Assembly (NCBI GenBank): GCA_023388175.1
Contig: JAEWGT010000011.1
Location: 124,001-188,000 of the forward strand
Length of the DNA: 64,000 nt
Source of the DNA: Pseudomonadota bacterium
GTDB lineage: Bacteria > Pseudomonadota > Alphaproteobacteria > Rhizobiales > Devosiaceae
Reading direction: 5' to 3'
A program made the position numbers and the translations under genes. Shown piece by piece: positions 43,165 to 51,312 of this stretch. The notes under the pieces are model-generated. The model saw only the letters and a list, made by a program, of their open reading frames with translations, had not been told where the DNA came from and ran no database searches. How positions within the stretch are numbered: position 1 is the first letter of the stretch; the number at the start of each line of letters is the position of its first letter.

Positions 43165-43292
43165 GGATCCAATGTAGGGGGCGAGCACGCCCGTGCCAAG
43201 CTCTACGGGGGCGAGGTGCGGTGCGCCGGCATCACGAAGGCATGAACTCCTGACCACTGTTCCTTCACCATTGGCTGCGTTAATGCCTCTCC

Positions 43293-44129
43293 ATGCGTCT
43301 CTTGCCAGTATTTTCTATCGCTCTGTTCAGTCTTGCCCTGCCCGCCTGGGCGGGCGAGACACCATGGCAGGAAATTGCACCGGACGTATCTGTCAGGCTG
43401 ATCAGCGCAGGCCAGGTGACCAGCAGCGGCAAGGCGCTTGTGGCATTGGAAATCGACATGCCTGGCAACACCAAGACCTATTGGCGGGTGCCGGGCGAAA
43501 CCGGCCTGCCTGTCGATCTGGATTTCTCTGCATCCACCGGAATTGCCGGATACAGCCTGCTCTGGCCCTATCCCCTGCGCGAACAGAAGGGCGACAAGCT
43601 CGATTATGTCTATTACGGGCACACCGTACTGCCCATTGAACTGACGTTGCCCGCTGACACTGCCATTGTGGACGTCACGGCAATAATGGGCATCTGCTCG
43701 GAAATCTGCGTACCGGCGCAGCTCCGGCTGAACCTGCCGCTGGCTGCGGACGCGCCCGATGCACCCAATAGCCTGCGCATCAGGCAGGCCATGGCAGAAG
43801 TGCCGATTACCTGGACCGACGAGCCCTCGGCCATCGGCGAGGTGGAATTGCTGCATGAGGACAATGCCATCGGCATTCGGGTCGATGATGGTTCGGTCCA
43901 CGCCGATAGCCTGATCGCCGCCACCGCGACGGGCGAGCCGCTATTCGGTGCGCCGCAAAAAAGCCCGCATGGCGACCTAGTCCTGCTTCCCATCCTGGGC
44001 AAAAGCGACAATAGTGCTCTGGATGGCATGGATGTGGAGGTTACATTCATGACCGATATGGGGGCTTATGTGGTCAGCCGGACCATAGAATCCGGTGGCG
44101 CAATGGCGGAGCCTGCGCCGGATCAATAG
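43293..44129 (+). CDS. Secreted DsbD-like N-terminal domain protein
   Basis: This 278-residue protein has a signal peptide (ending near AWAGE) and a domain like the alpha domain of the thiol-disulfide interchange protein DsbD. It includes GYSLLWPYPLREQKGDK and IMGICSEICVPAQL, where two cysteines are spaced CxxxC as in the DsbD alpha domain. The membrane and thioredoxin domains of DsbD are absent. It is followed by a peroxiredoxin gene, so a redox role in the periplasm is plausible. Confidence 0.82.
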   Translation: MRLLPVFSIALFSLALPAWAGETPWQEIAPDVSVRLISAGQVTSSGKALVALEIDMPGNTKTYWRVPGETGLPVDLDFSASTGIAGYSLLWPYPLREQKGDKLDYVYYGHTVLPIELTLPADTAIVDVTAIMGICSEICVPAQLRLNLPLAADAPDAPNSLRIRQAMAEVPITWTDEPSAIGEVELLHEDNAIGIRVDDGSVHADSLIAATATGEPLFGAPQKSPHGDLVLLPILGKSDNSALDGMDVEVTFMTDMGAYVVSRTIESGGAMAEPAPDQ

Positions 44130-44226
44130 TGGGCCGGTCTTGTGCGCGGGCGCAAAGCCGCATATCGCATGAGCCTGAGTTTGGAGTAGGGCGGCCTTGC
44201 CGCTGAGCATGGGGCGATTTCCACCA

Positions 44227-44715
44227 ATGATCGAACGCGGCAATCCAATCCCCTTTGTGGGGATAAAGCTGGTGACGGCGTCCGGCGTCGATGACGCAAC
44301 AAGTCAATCCGTATTGGGCCAGGGCAAGGTCGTGCTCTTCTCCGTGCCGGGTGCGTTCACCCCGACCTGCCATGTCAATCATTTGCCCGGTTTCGTTGCC
44401 AATGCAGCAAAACTGCGTGCGGCCGGTGTTGACCGGATCGTCTGCGTCTCCATCAATGACCATCATGTCATGAAGGCATGGGCCGAAGCGTCCGGCGCGC
44501 TGGATGATGTCGCCTTCATTGCCGATGGGAATGGCGAGCTTGCCAAGGCCCTTGGGCTTGATCGGGACTTCTTCGCCGCCGGCATGGGCACGCGCTATGC
44601 CCGCTCGGCGATGATCATCAACAATGGCATGGTGGAAGCCGTGTTCGTGGAAGACGCGCCCGGCGTCAATGCCAGCGGTGCGCCTGCCATTCTCATGGCT
44701 CTCGAAGCCGCCTAA
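44227..44715 (+). CDS. Peroxiredoxin (Prx5 type)
   Basis: This thiol peroxidase of about 162 residues reduces hydroperoxides. The peroxidatic Cys lies at about residue 48 in VPGAFTPTCHVNHLPG, the Prx5 motif. It also contains DRIVCVSINDHHVMKAW and ends LMALEAA. A GTRYARSAMIINNGMVEAVFVED segment matches the family C-terminal part. I chose ATG 44227 because family members start near there. The frame opens at TTG 44197, with ATG 44209 as alternative. A lipoprotein gene follows. Confidence 0.93.
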   Translation: MIERGNPIPFVGIKLVTASGVDDATSQSVLGQGKVVLFSVPGAFTPTCHVNHLPGFVANAAKLRAAGVDRIVCVSINDHHVMKAWAEASGALDDVAFIADGNGELAKALGLDRDFFAAGMGTRYARSAMIINNGMVEAVFVEDAPGVNASGAPAILMALEAA

Positions 44716-44737
44716 TCGCCAGGAGCCTTGCGCCAAG

Positions 44738-45325
44738 ATGACCCCGACCCTGACGTCCCTGTTCCGGATTTCCGCTTCCGCCGCTCTGGCCACCCTTCTC
44801 GCCGGCTGTTCCATGGGTGGCTTGATGGGCGGTGGCAGCGCCCAGTCCAACGCCAATCTTCAAAACGCGTCGGCCACCCCGCAATCGGTGGCGCAGGCGC
44901 AGACCAATGCTCTTCCGGTGATTGCCACCGAATGTCCGCCGATCAAGGTCCGCCTAGGCGGCGAGGCCATGTATTATTATGGCGGTGGCCGCACCGGCGA
45001 TGCACAGGCATTGCAGTATCAAGGCGTTATCGATGAAGCGACGCGCAATTGTGTCGTGTCCAACGGTCAGATCACCGTCAACATGGGCGTGTCCGGTCGC
45101 GTCCTGCTTGGCCCGGCCGGCAAGCAGACCTCGGTCAATGCACCGATCCGCTTCGCTGTTGAGCGCGATGGACAGGCGATCTTCTCGGAAAAATATACGC
45201 TGCCTGTAGCCATCACGCCGCCGGCGCAAATGTCCGAATTCGTCAAAGTGGTCGACAATGTCACCATCCCCTATCTGGGCGGCGAAACCATCACCATCTG
45301 GGTCGGCTTCGACACCAGGGGCTAA
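44738..45325 (+). CDS. Putative lipoprotein of unknown function
   Basis: This 195-residue protein has a lipoprotein signal peptide with the lipobox LAGC (ALATLLAGCS), so it is likely anchored in a membrane. The mature part is Gln- and Ser-rich at first, then has CPPIKVRLGGEAMYYYGGG and IRFAVERDGQAIFSEKYTLP, which suggest a beta-rich fold. Similar proteins are common in Rhizobiales, and the function is unknown. The Shine-Dalgarno of the short leader ORF at 45335 overlaps its TAA stop. Confidence 0.85.
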   Translation: MTPTLTSLFRISASAALATLLAGCSMGGLMGGGSAQSNANLQNASATPQSVAQAQTNALPVIATECPPIKVRLGGEAMYYYGGGRTGDAQALQYQGVIDEATRNCVVSNGQITVNMGVSGRVLLGPAGKQTSVNAPIRFAVERDGQAIFSEKYTLPVAITPPAQMSEFVKVVDNVTIPYLGGETITIWVGFDTRG

Positions 45326-45334
45326 GGAATAATC

Positions 45335-45379
45335 ATGCGCGCTTTTGCGGTCTTCTACATCCGTATCCGCACCGCCTGA
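45335..45379 (+). CDS. 14-codon leader peptide MRAFAVFYIRIRTA (putative)
   Basis: This ORF starts at ATG 45335 with AAGGA six bases upstream, a near-perfect ribosome site that overlaps the lipoprotein stop codon. It encodes 14 residues and ends in TGA inside the loop of a CACCGCC/GGCGGTG hairpin. Its RIR motif resembles the Arg-x-Arg sequences on which macrolide-bound ribosomes stall in Erm leader peptides, and a SAM methyltransferase gene lies downstream after more hairpins. The coding evidence (start, ribosome site, position) is good for so short an ORF, but its role is inferred. Confidence 0.55.
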   Translation: MRAFAVFYIRIRTA

Positions 45380-45512
45380 GGGCGGTGTCGGTCCATGAGT
45401 GACCGCCGTTTGCCTCTGGCAATCGGCTGATGTTGCATGCGGAACTCTGGCCGAACGGCTGTGGGCCAGAGCTCCGATACGACACCGTCTCGTTCCTCGA
45501 ACAGCTTTCGAG
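45370..45512 (+). promoter_or_regulatory. Attenuator-like leader region of the methyltransferase gene
   Basis: Three hairpins lie between the leader peptide and the methyltransferase. The first, at 45370-45387, covers the leader stop codon. The second, at 45441-45475, has a 12-pair stem with one mismatch (GGAACTCTGGCC with GGCCAGAGCTCC). The third, at 45496-45512, is CTCGAA-CAGCT-TTCGAG. CTCTGGC at 45414-45420 duplicates the left arm of the second hairpin and can compete for GCCAGAG. A second tiny ORF (ATG 45395, MSDRRLPLAIG, stop 45430) overlaps the competing arm. There is no T-run, so control would be on translation. Confidence 0.5.
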
Positions 45513-45528
45513 ACATCCGAGACACATC

Positions 45529-46296
45529 ATGAAATCAAAGAATCTCCTTGGCGCCCGCTCGCAGAGCTGGGACGCCGTAGCCCATTGGTATGCCGGCTGG
45601 GCCGGTGGCGATGGCAGCCATTATCATCGCACCATTGCAGTGCCGCTGATGCTGGAACTTCTCAACCTCAGAAGCGGTGAGCGGCTGGCTGATCTCGGCT
45701 GCGGACACGGGATACTGGCGCCGCCAGTATCCGGACTGGGCGCGCATTATATCGGCGTCGATCTGTCGAGGCGGCTTATTGCCGAAGCAAGGCGCAAGCA
45801 GGCCCGCAACGGGCGTTTCCTGGTCGGAGACGCCACCGCACTGCCCGACCACCGGCTGCTGGCCGACGGCGGCTTTGACGCCGCAAGCTTCCTGCTCTCA
45901 ATCCAGGATATCAACCCGCTGGAAGCCGCCATTGCCGAGGCGGCTCGATTGCTGCGGCCAGGCGGTCGCCTCGCCATGGTGATGCTGCATCCCTGCTTTC
46001 GGGTGCCGCGCCAGTCCGGCTGGGGCTGGGATGAGGGCAGGGGGCTGAAATTCCGCCGGCTCGATTCCTACCTGTCCCCGCTCGCCGTGCCAATGCAGGC
46101 CCATGGGCGCGGGACCACCCGCAGCTATCACCGGCCGCTCGAAACTTATGTATCGGCGCTCAATAGGGAAGGTCTGGCAGTCACGGCGCTGAAGGAAGCC
46201 GCGGACCGTCCGGGAGAGCGGGACGGCCGCGCAGACAGACGCGCGGTGCGGGAGTTTCCACTGTTTCTGGGACTGAGAGCGACAAAGCTGGAGTAA
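45529..46296 (+). CDS. Class I SAM-dependent methyltransferase
   Basis: This 255-residue methyltransferase has motif I DLGCGHGILA near residue 55, motif II YIGVDLS, and a later HPCFRVPRQSGWGWDE and RSYHRPLETYVSAL, which place it in a broad family of unassigned methyltransferases. It is not an Erm-type rRNA dimethylase: it lacks the NPPY/F motif. I start it at ATG 45529 because the in-frame ATG 45430 would translate a hairpin-rich leader. A bidirectional terminator follows. The substrate is unknown. If the leader senses ribosome state, rRNA or translation factors are candidate targets. Confidence 0.85.
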   Translation: MKSKNLLGARSQSWDAVAHWYAGWAGGDGSHYHRTIAVPLMLELLNLRSGERLADLGCGHGILAPPVSGLGAHYIGVDLSRRLIAEARRKQARNGRFLVGDATALPDHRLLADGGFDAASFLLSIQDINPLEAAIAEAARLLRPGGRLAMVMLHPCFRVPRQSGWGWDEGRGLKFRRLDSYLSPLAVPMQAHGRGTTRSYHRPLETYVSALNREGLAVTALKEAADRPGERDGRADRRAVREFPLFLGLRATKLE

Positions 46297-46299
46297 ACG

Positions 46300-46326
46300 A
46301 AAAGGCCCGGATCACTCCGGGCCTTT
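46300..46326. terminator. Bidirectional terminator between methyltransferase and gcvPB
   Basis: AAAAGGCCCGGA-TCAC-TCCGGGCCTTTT is a perfect 12-pair stem with A/T ends on both sides, placed 4 bases from each convergent gene end. It can end transcripts from both directions. Confidence 0.9.
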
Positions 46327-46329
46327 TAT

Positions 46330-47874
46330 TCACTCTGCTGCTTGAGGCAGCTCGTCCTTGCGTTCCCATTTGAGGATCGGCTGGCGTGCGGCTCGGGTCT
46401 CGTCGAGACGGCGGCGCGGGGCCTTCAACGGCGCGGCAGTGAAGCGATCCGTATTGCCGTGCTTTGCGTCACTCGCAAGCTCTGCCATGACGTCGCAGAA
46501 GCGGTCCAGCGTCTGCTTGCTTTCGCTTTCCGTCGGCTCGACCAGCATGGCGCCATGCACGACCAGCGGGAAATACATGGTCATGGGATGGAAGCCCTCG
46601 TCGATCATCGCCTTGGCGAAATCAAGCGTGGTGACGCCGGTGCCCTTGAGGAAGCTGTCGTCGAACAACGCCTCGTGCATGGTCGGATAGTCGGGGAAGG
46701 GCACGGAGAACAGGTGCTGCAGCCGCGCCTTGATATAATTGGCGTTGAGCACCGCGTCCTCTGCCGCCTGCGCCAGGCCATCGGCACCGTGGCTGAGCAT
46801 ATAGGTCAGCGCGCGCACATACATGCCCATCTGGCCGTGGAAAGCCGTCACGCGGCCCAACGCCTGCGCTTCGATATGCTCCACCAGTTCCAGTCCGCCT
46901 GCGCCCTTGCGGACAAAGGGAACCGACGCAAAGGGCGCAAGGGCCTCGGACAGCACAACCGGCCCCGCACCCGGCCCACCGCCGCCATGGGGCGTCGAAA
47001 AGGTCTTGTGCAGGTTGATATGCATGGCGTCGATGCCAAGATCGCCGGGCCGCACCACGCCCATGATGGCGTTGAAATTGGCGCCGTCGCAGTAGAAAAA
47101 CGCACCAGCGTCATGCACGGCCTTGGCAATCTCGATAACCTGCGGCTCGAAGAGTCCACATGTGTTCGGATTGGTCAGCATGATGGCCGCGACCTCTGGC
47201 GAAAGAGCGGCCTTGACCGCTTCCACATCGACCGTGCCGTCATCCCGGGCGGGCACGGGCTTGACCGTGTAGCCGAGGAAAGCAGCTGTGGCGGGGTTGG
47301 TGCCGTGAGCGCTTTCGGGCACGAGAACGATGGTGCGATGCGCTTCCCCCTTGGCTTCCTGCGCGGCTTTGATCGCCATCATGCCGAGCAATTCGCCATG
47401 CGCGCCGGCCTTGGGCGAGAGGGCAACGGCGGCGGTGTTGGTGAGGGTCATCAGCCAGTACGAAAGCTGATCCATCAGCTCCAGTGCGCCCTGCACGGTC
47501 GAGACCGGCTGCAAGGGATGGATATCGGCAAAGCCGGGCAGGCGCGCCATCTTCTCGTTGAGGCGGGGATTGTGCTTCATCGTGCAGGAGCCGAGCGGAT
47601 ACATCCCACTGTCGATGGAGTGATTGAGGCGGGAAAGGCGCACATAGTGGCGCATCGCCTCGGGCTCGGTGAGGCCCGCCAGATCGAGCTTGCTCTTGCG
47701 TCCAAAACCGCCGAGGCGGTCGCTGGACAGGGTTACGTCGGGCAGGTCGACACCGGAATGTTCGGTATCGCCGATTTCAAACAGCAATGGTTCATCGGGC
47801 AGTAGCGCCGAGCCGGATGCGGATGTGCCAAGCGTACCGATGCCGGTAGGACGGCCCTGAGTGTTCATGCTCAT
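46330..47874 (-). CDS. gcvPB: Glycine dehydrogenase subunit 2
   Basis: This 514-residue C-terminal part of the P protein of the glycine cleavage system decarboxylates glycine with PLP. The PLP lysine is at about residue 290 in INLHKTFSTPHGGGGPGAGP. Other motifs are MYPLGSCTMKHNPRLNE and ESAHGTNPATA. The N terminus has an extra 25 residues (MSMNTQGRPTGIGTLG) relative to shorter homologues. It overlaps gcvPA by four bases and ends the gcvT-H-PA-PB operon. Confidence 0.97.
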   Translation of the reverse strand: MSMNTQGRPTGIGTLGTSASGSALLPDEPLLFEIGDTEHSGVDLPDVTLSSDRLGGFGRKSKLDLAGLTEPEAMRHYVRLSRLNHSIDSGMYPLGSCTMKHNPRLNEKMARLPGFADIHPLQPVSTVQGALELMDQLSYWLMTLTNTAAVALSPKAGAHGELLGMMAIKAAQEAKGEAHRTIVLVPESAHGTNPATAAFLGYTVKPVPARDDGTVDVEAVKAALSPEVAAIMLTNPNTCGLFEPQVIEIAKAVHDAGAFFYCDGANFNAIMGVVRPGDLGIDAMHINLHKTFSTPHGGGGPGAGPVVLSEALAPFASVPFVRKGAGGLELVEHIEAQALGRVTAFHGQMGMYVRALTYMLSHGADGLAQAAEDAVLNANYIKARLQHLFSVPFPDYPTMHEALFDDSFLKGTGVTTLDFAKAMIDEGFHPMTMYFPLVVHGAMLVEPTESESKQTLDRFCDVMAELASDAKHGNTDRFTAAPLKAPRRRLDETRAARQPILKWERKDELPQAAE

Positions 47875-49214
47875 GCCAGTTCCTCCGTCAGGGCGGCGGC
47901 AAGGGCCGCGATGTCAGCGTCGGTGGTCAGTTCGGTTGCTGCAAGGATGATGAGGTTTTCTACCGCTGCATCGCCGGGCAACAATCGGCTGGCCGGTACG
48001 CCCGCCAGAATGCCGCGCTTGGCGAGCCTGTCGACCAGCGCAGCCGCAGGCTGAGTGGCGCTGATGGTGATCTCGTTGAAGAATGTTTCATTGAGAACAG
48101 TGACACCCGGCACCCCCGCCAGTGCATCGGCCAGCTTGATCGCATTGGCATGGTTGAGCCGTGCGAGGCGCGTAAAGCCAGCCTCGCCTAGCAGGGCCAT
48201 ATGAATGGAGAAGGCCAAGGCGCAAAGGCCGGAATTGGTGCAGATATTGCTGGTCGCCTTCTCGCGGCGGATATGCTGCTCGCGGGTCGACAGGGTCAGC
48301 ACGAAGCCGCGATTGCCATCGGCATCGACGGTTTCCCCGCAGAGACGCCCCGGCATCTGGCGGATGAATTCCTTTTTCGTCGCCATCAGGCCGAGATAAG
48401 GGCCGCCGAAATTCAGCGCATTGCCGATCGATTGGCCTTCTGCGACCACGATATCAGCGCCCAGCGCACCGGGGGCTTCCAGCAGGCCAAGCGACACCAC
48501 TTCGGTGACAACGACGATCAGCAGCCCGCCTTGTGCATGAACGGCATCGGCGGCGGCCCTGAGGTCGCGAAGATGGCCGTAGAAGTCGGGGGTCTGGATC
48601 ACGATGGCGGCGGTATTGCCGTCGATCTGCTCGAGAATATCGCCCTGTCCTTCGGGCGAGGGAGACAGGCAGACGAGGTCCGGATCGTCCTTGAGATAGG
48701 CCTTCACCACGTCCCGATAATGCGGATGCAGGCCACCCGACAGTACGATTTTATTCTTTCTTGTCAGGCGTCTGGCCATGAGAACGGCCTCGGCCGTGCC
48801 GGTCGAGCCGTCATAGAGGCTGGCGTTGGCGACATCCATGCCGGTGATCTTGGCGACCTGTGTCTGAAATTCGAAGAGCATCTGCAGCGTGCCCTGCGAA
48901 ATTTCCGGCTGATACGGCGTGTAGGCCGTAAGCCATTCGGAACGCTGGATTAAATGGTCCACCGTGGCCGGGACGTGATGCCGATAGGCACCTGCACCGA
49001 CGAAGAACGGGCCGTCGCCGCCCGCACGGTTCTTGCCGGCCAGGGCACGCATATGCGCTTCGACCAGGAACTCCGGGCTATGTGCCGGTAAGTCCAGCGT
49101 AAAAGTCTTGAGTGCAGCCTTGGGAACAGCGCTGAACAGCGCATCGACATCGGCGGCGCCGATAACGCCGAGCATGTCGGCGCGTTCGGAATCGGAATGG
49201 GGAAGGTAGCGCAT
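47871..49214 (-). CDS. gcvPA: Glycine dehydrogenase subunit 1
   Basis: This 447-residue N-terminal part of the split P protein begins MRYLPHSDSERADML, with typical motifs GAGAYRHHVPA, AYTPYQPEISQGTLQ and YDGSTGTAEA. It pairs with GcvPB to form the active dehydrogenase. Split genes occur in many bacteria, while some Rhizobiales have a single fused gcvP. gcvH ends only 4 bases before its start. Confidence 0.97.
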   Translation of the reverse strand: MRYLPHSDSERADMLGVIGAADVDALFSAVPKAALKTFTLDLPAHSPEFLVEAHMRALAGKNRAGGDGPFFVGAGAYRHHVPATVDHLIQRSEWLTAYTPYQPEISQGTLQMLFEFQTQVAKITGMDVANASLYDGSTGTAEAVLMARRLTRKNKIVLSGGLHPHYRDVVKAYLKDDPDLVCLSPSPEGQGDILEQIDGNTAAIVIQTPDFYGHLRDLRAAADAVHAQGGLLIVVVTEVVSLGLLEAPGALGADIVVAEGQSIGNALNFGGPYLGLMATKKEFIRQMPGRLCGETVDADGNRGFVLTLSTREQHIRREKATSNICTNSGLCALAFSIHMALLGEAGFTRLARLNHANAIKLADALAGVPGVTVLNETFFNEITISATQPAAALVDRLAKRGILAGVPASRLLPGDAAVENLIILAATELTTDADIAALAAALTEELA

Positions 49215-49218
49215 GGGT

Positions 49219-49584
49219 TTATTTCGTCAGGTCCGCATAGCCGTCGGCGTCCAGCAAAGTTTCGATTTCTGCTGCATCCTTGATGGCGATCTTGAACATC
49301 CAGCCGGCATTTTCCGGGTCGGAATTTACCGTTCCGGGCTCTGAGGTTAGCAGGCTGTTAACTTCGACAACCTCACCGGATACCGGAGCGTAGATTTCGG
49401 ATGCTGCTTTGACCGATTCCACGACAGCGGCCTCGTCGCCTTTCTTGAGCATCTTGCCGACGCTCGGCAGCTCGACGAAGACGATGTCGCCCAACTGCTC
49501 CTGCGCGTAATGGGTGATACCGACGACGCCGGTATCGCCTTCGACGCGGATATATTCGTGGTCGGGGGTGAATTTGGTGGTCAT
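49219..49584 (-). CDS. gcvH: Glycine cleavage system H protein
   Basis: This 121-residue shuttle protein carries a lipoyl group on Lys 59 in VVESVKAASEIYAPVSG. The start MTTKFTPDHEYIRVEG and the end DADGYADLTK match the family. The longer frame to 49764 overlaps gcvT and is spurious. It lies between gcvT (10 bases upstream) and gcvPA. Confidence 0.98.
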   Translation of the reverse strand: MTTKFTPDHEYIRVEGDTGVVGITHYAQEQLGDIVFVELPSVGKMLKKGDEAAVVESVKAASEIYAPVSGEVVEVNSLLTSEPGTVNSDPENAGWMFKIAIKDAAEIETLLDADGYADLTK

Positions 49585-49594
49585 GGGAGGGGCC

Positions 49595-50755
49595 TCAGGC
49601 TGACTTGCGGAAATAGCGGTGGGGGACGAAAGGGGCTGCAACGGCTTCAGCTTGTTGCTGCCGGCCGCGGACGGAAACCTGCAGCCTGGTGCCGGGCGTG
49701 GAGAAGGCAGGGGGCACGAAGCCGAGGGCAATAGCCTTGCCCAGCGAGGGCGCGAAGCCGCCACTCGTGACCACGCCGATCACCTTGCCATCAGCATCGA
49801 GGATTTCCGCGCCTTCGCGGGCTGGCGCGCCATCGACAATGAGGGCGACACGTTTGCGCGTAAGCTGTCCGCCACGCTCGGCCAGAATGCGCTGCGCGCC
49901 GGGAAAATCACCGGCCTCGCGGCGGCGCTTGGAGACGGCAAACCCGAGATCGGCCTCGATGGGCGATGTGGTTTCATCGAGGTCATGGCCGTAAAGCGGG
50001 AGACCCGCTTCGAGGCGCAGGCTGTCGCGTGCGCCAAGGCCGATCGGCTTGACGCGGGGATCGGACAGAAGTGTGTCCCAGAGGCGCGGCGCGTTCTGGG
50101 GCGAACAGAGAATTTCAAAGCCGTCTTCGCCGGTATAGCCCGAGCGCGAGATGATGAGTTCCTCCTCACCCCACTGGAACGGGCCGTAATTCATGAAGCC
50201 GAGTTCGACGACACCGGGCACCAGCGCCGCCAATACGCCAACGGCCTCGGGGCCCTGAAGCGCCAACAGCACATTGTCATCGACGCGCTGGAGGCTTGCC
50301 CTCTCGCCTGCTGCAGCCGCGATGCGGGCGAAATCGCCTTCCTTGGTCGCGGCATTGACCACGATATAGAGCGCGCCGGGATGGCGGGGCGAGCGGGCGA
50401 CCATGAGATCGTCAAGCGCGCCGCCATTCTCGTTGAGCAGCAGCGTGTAGCGGATCTGGCCGGGCTTGAGGTTGAGGATGTCGCCGCAGATCAGCGGCTC
50501 GATAATGGCGGCGATCGCTGCATGATCGGCCTCGGCATCGCCGCTCGATTGATTGAGCGTCAGGAAACAGGGACCCATGTGGCTGACATCGAACAGGCCC
50601 GCCTGTTCGCGCGTCCATTTGTGTTCGGCCATGATGCCTGTCGGATATTGCACCGGCAGGGAGTAACCCCCGAACGGCACCATGCGGCCACCGGCGGCGA
50701 CATGCTGGTCGTTGAGTGGGACGGTGAGAAGATTTTCGCTACTGGTTTCGGCCAT
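49595..50755 (-). CDS. gcvT: Glycine cleavage system aminomethyltransferase
   Basis: This 386-residue T protein moves the one-carbon unit from the lipoylated H protein to tetrahydrofolate and releases ammonia. Motifs are MVPFGGYSLPVQY, LFDVSHMG, GEDGFEILC and PIGLGARDSLRLEAG. The start at ATG 50755 is preceded by AGAGAG; nine codons of open frame lie further upstream. It is the first gene of the operon and lies behind the tandem glycine riboswitch. Confidence 0.97.
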   Translation of the reverse strand: MAETSSENLLTVPLNDQHVAAGGRMVPFGGYSLPVQYPTGIMAEHKWTREQAGLFDVSHMGPCFLTLNQSSGDAEADHAAIAAIIEPLICGDILNLKPGQIRYTLLLNENGGALDDLMVARSPRHPGALYIVVNAATKEGDFARIAAAAGERASLQRVDDNVLLALQGPEAVGVLAALVPGVVELGFMNYGPFQWGEEELIISRSGYTGEDGFEILCSPQNAPRLWDTLLSDPRVKPIGLGARDSLRLEAGLPLYGHDLDETTSPIEADLGFAVSKRRREAGDFPGAQRILAERGGQLTRKRVALIVDGAPAREGAEILDADGKVIGVVTSGGFAPSLGKAIALGFVPPAFSTPGTRLQVSVRGRQQQAEAVAAPFVPHRYFRKSA

Positions 50756-50816
50756 GAACTCTCTCTGGCTGGACGGCGACACGACAAGGCTCCGCCGCGC
50801 GGCGGGTATGCGTGCC

Positions 50817-50987
50817 CCCTCTGTCCTTGCCCTGAGAGATTTCCCGGCTGAGCGCCGGTTGCTCCTTCGGAGAGGCCGTTAAGCCTGCTTTCCAGAGTTT
50901 CTGACCTGACTGCGGTCCGTTTGCCTGAGAGTTTCCGGGGCGGTTGCTCCTTCGGCGCTGGCACAGAGCCAGTCTCTCCCGCAGTCA
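50817..50987 (-). promoter_or_regulatory. Tandem glycine riboswitch
   Basis: On the minus strand, two glycine aptamers occur in series. The first (about 50987-50906) has GCGGGAGAGAC, GCCGAAGGAGCAA and CTCTCAGGCAAA, with the closing GACTGCGG/CCGCAGTC stem. The second (about 50897-50817) has CGGCCTCTCC, CCGAAGGAGCAA and CTCTCAGGGCAAGGAC. These are the conserved cores of the gcvT-type riboswitch. Between it and gcvT lies a CCGCCG-CG-CGGCGG palindrome that may be part of the expression platform. Glycine binding normally turns on the gcv genes. Confidence 0.95.
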
Positions 50988-51033
50988 CCGGCACCATGGT
51001 GGAGAATCCGCTGGGCGTCAACGCCACTTTCTT

Positions 51034-51256
51034 CCTTCTCCCCTTGCGGGAAAAGGTGCCCGAAGGGCGGATGAGGGGTAATGCTGCGGTCAGATCAAGC
51101 ACCCCTGCGGAGGAGAGGACACCTCACCCGTCTCGCGCTTCGCGCGATCCACCCTCTCCCGCAAGGGGAGAGGGGTGAGCCGGTGGGTAGGAGGGCCAAG
51201 AAGATACCCTTCTCCTCTTGTGAGAGAAGGTCTCGACGGGGCGGAAGAGGGGTGGT
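51034..51256. repeat. RIME/REP-like palindromic repeat cluster
   Basis: At least three two-hairpin units occupy the gap between the gcv riboswitch and the atp terminator, near 51034-51078, 51121-51176 and 51207-51256. The first reads CCTTCTCCCC-TTGC-GGGAAAAGG followed by GCCCGAAGGGC and GGATGAGGGG. The second is inverted relative to the first, with CCTCTCCC-GCAA-GGGGAGAGG. No ORF here is convincing. The elements would appear in the gcv transcript leader only if the promoter lies beyond them. Confidence 0.85.
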
Positions 51257-51262
51257 GAAAAC

Positions 51263-51288
51263 AAAAAAGGCGGACCCGAGGGCCCGCC
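51263..51288 (-). terminator. Terminator of the atpI-B-E-F'-F operon
   Basis: Read on the minus strand, GGCGGGCCC pairs with GGGTCCGCC (one mismatch) and is followed by six Ts. It lies 25 bases after the atpF stop and marks the end of the F0 operon. Confidence 0.9.
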
Positions 51289-51312
51289 TTTCAATTCAAA
51301 CAATCGAAAACC

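Noticed and set aside
45430..45528. N-terminal extension of the methyltransferase from ATG 45430
   Set aside because: It would translate the 12-pair hairpin and lacks any conserved residues; the family-like sequence begins at ATG 45529. It remains possible that the start is used by coupling to the tiny ORF ending at 45430.
45529..46296. Erm-type 23S rRNA dimethylase, suggested by the leader peptide
   Set aside because: The protein lacks the NPPY/F motif and the Erm N terminus; only the leader architecture is reminiscent of erm genes.
46342..47805. 487-codon plus-strand ORF
   Set aside because: Antisense to gcvPB; no ribosome site and no family motif.
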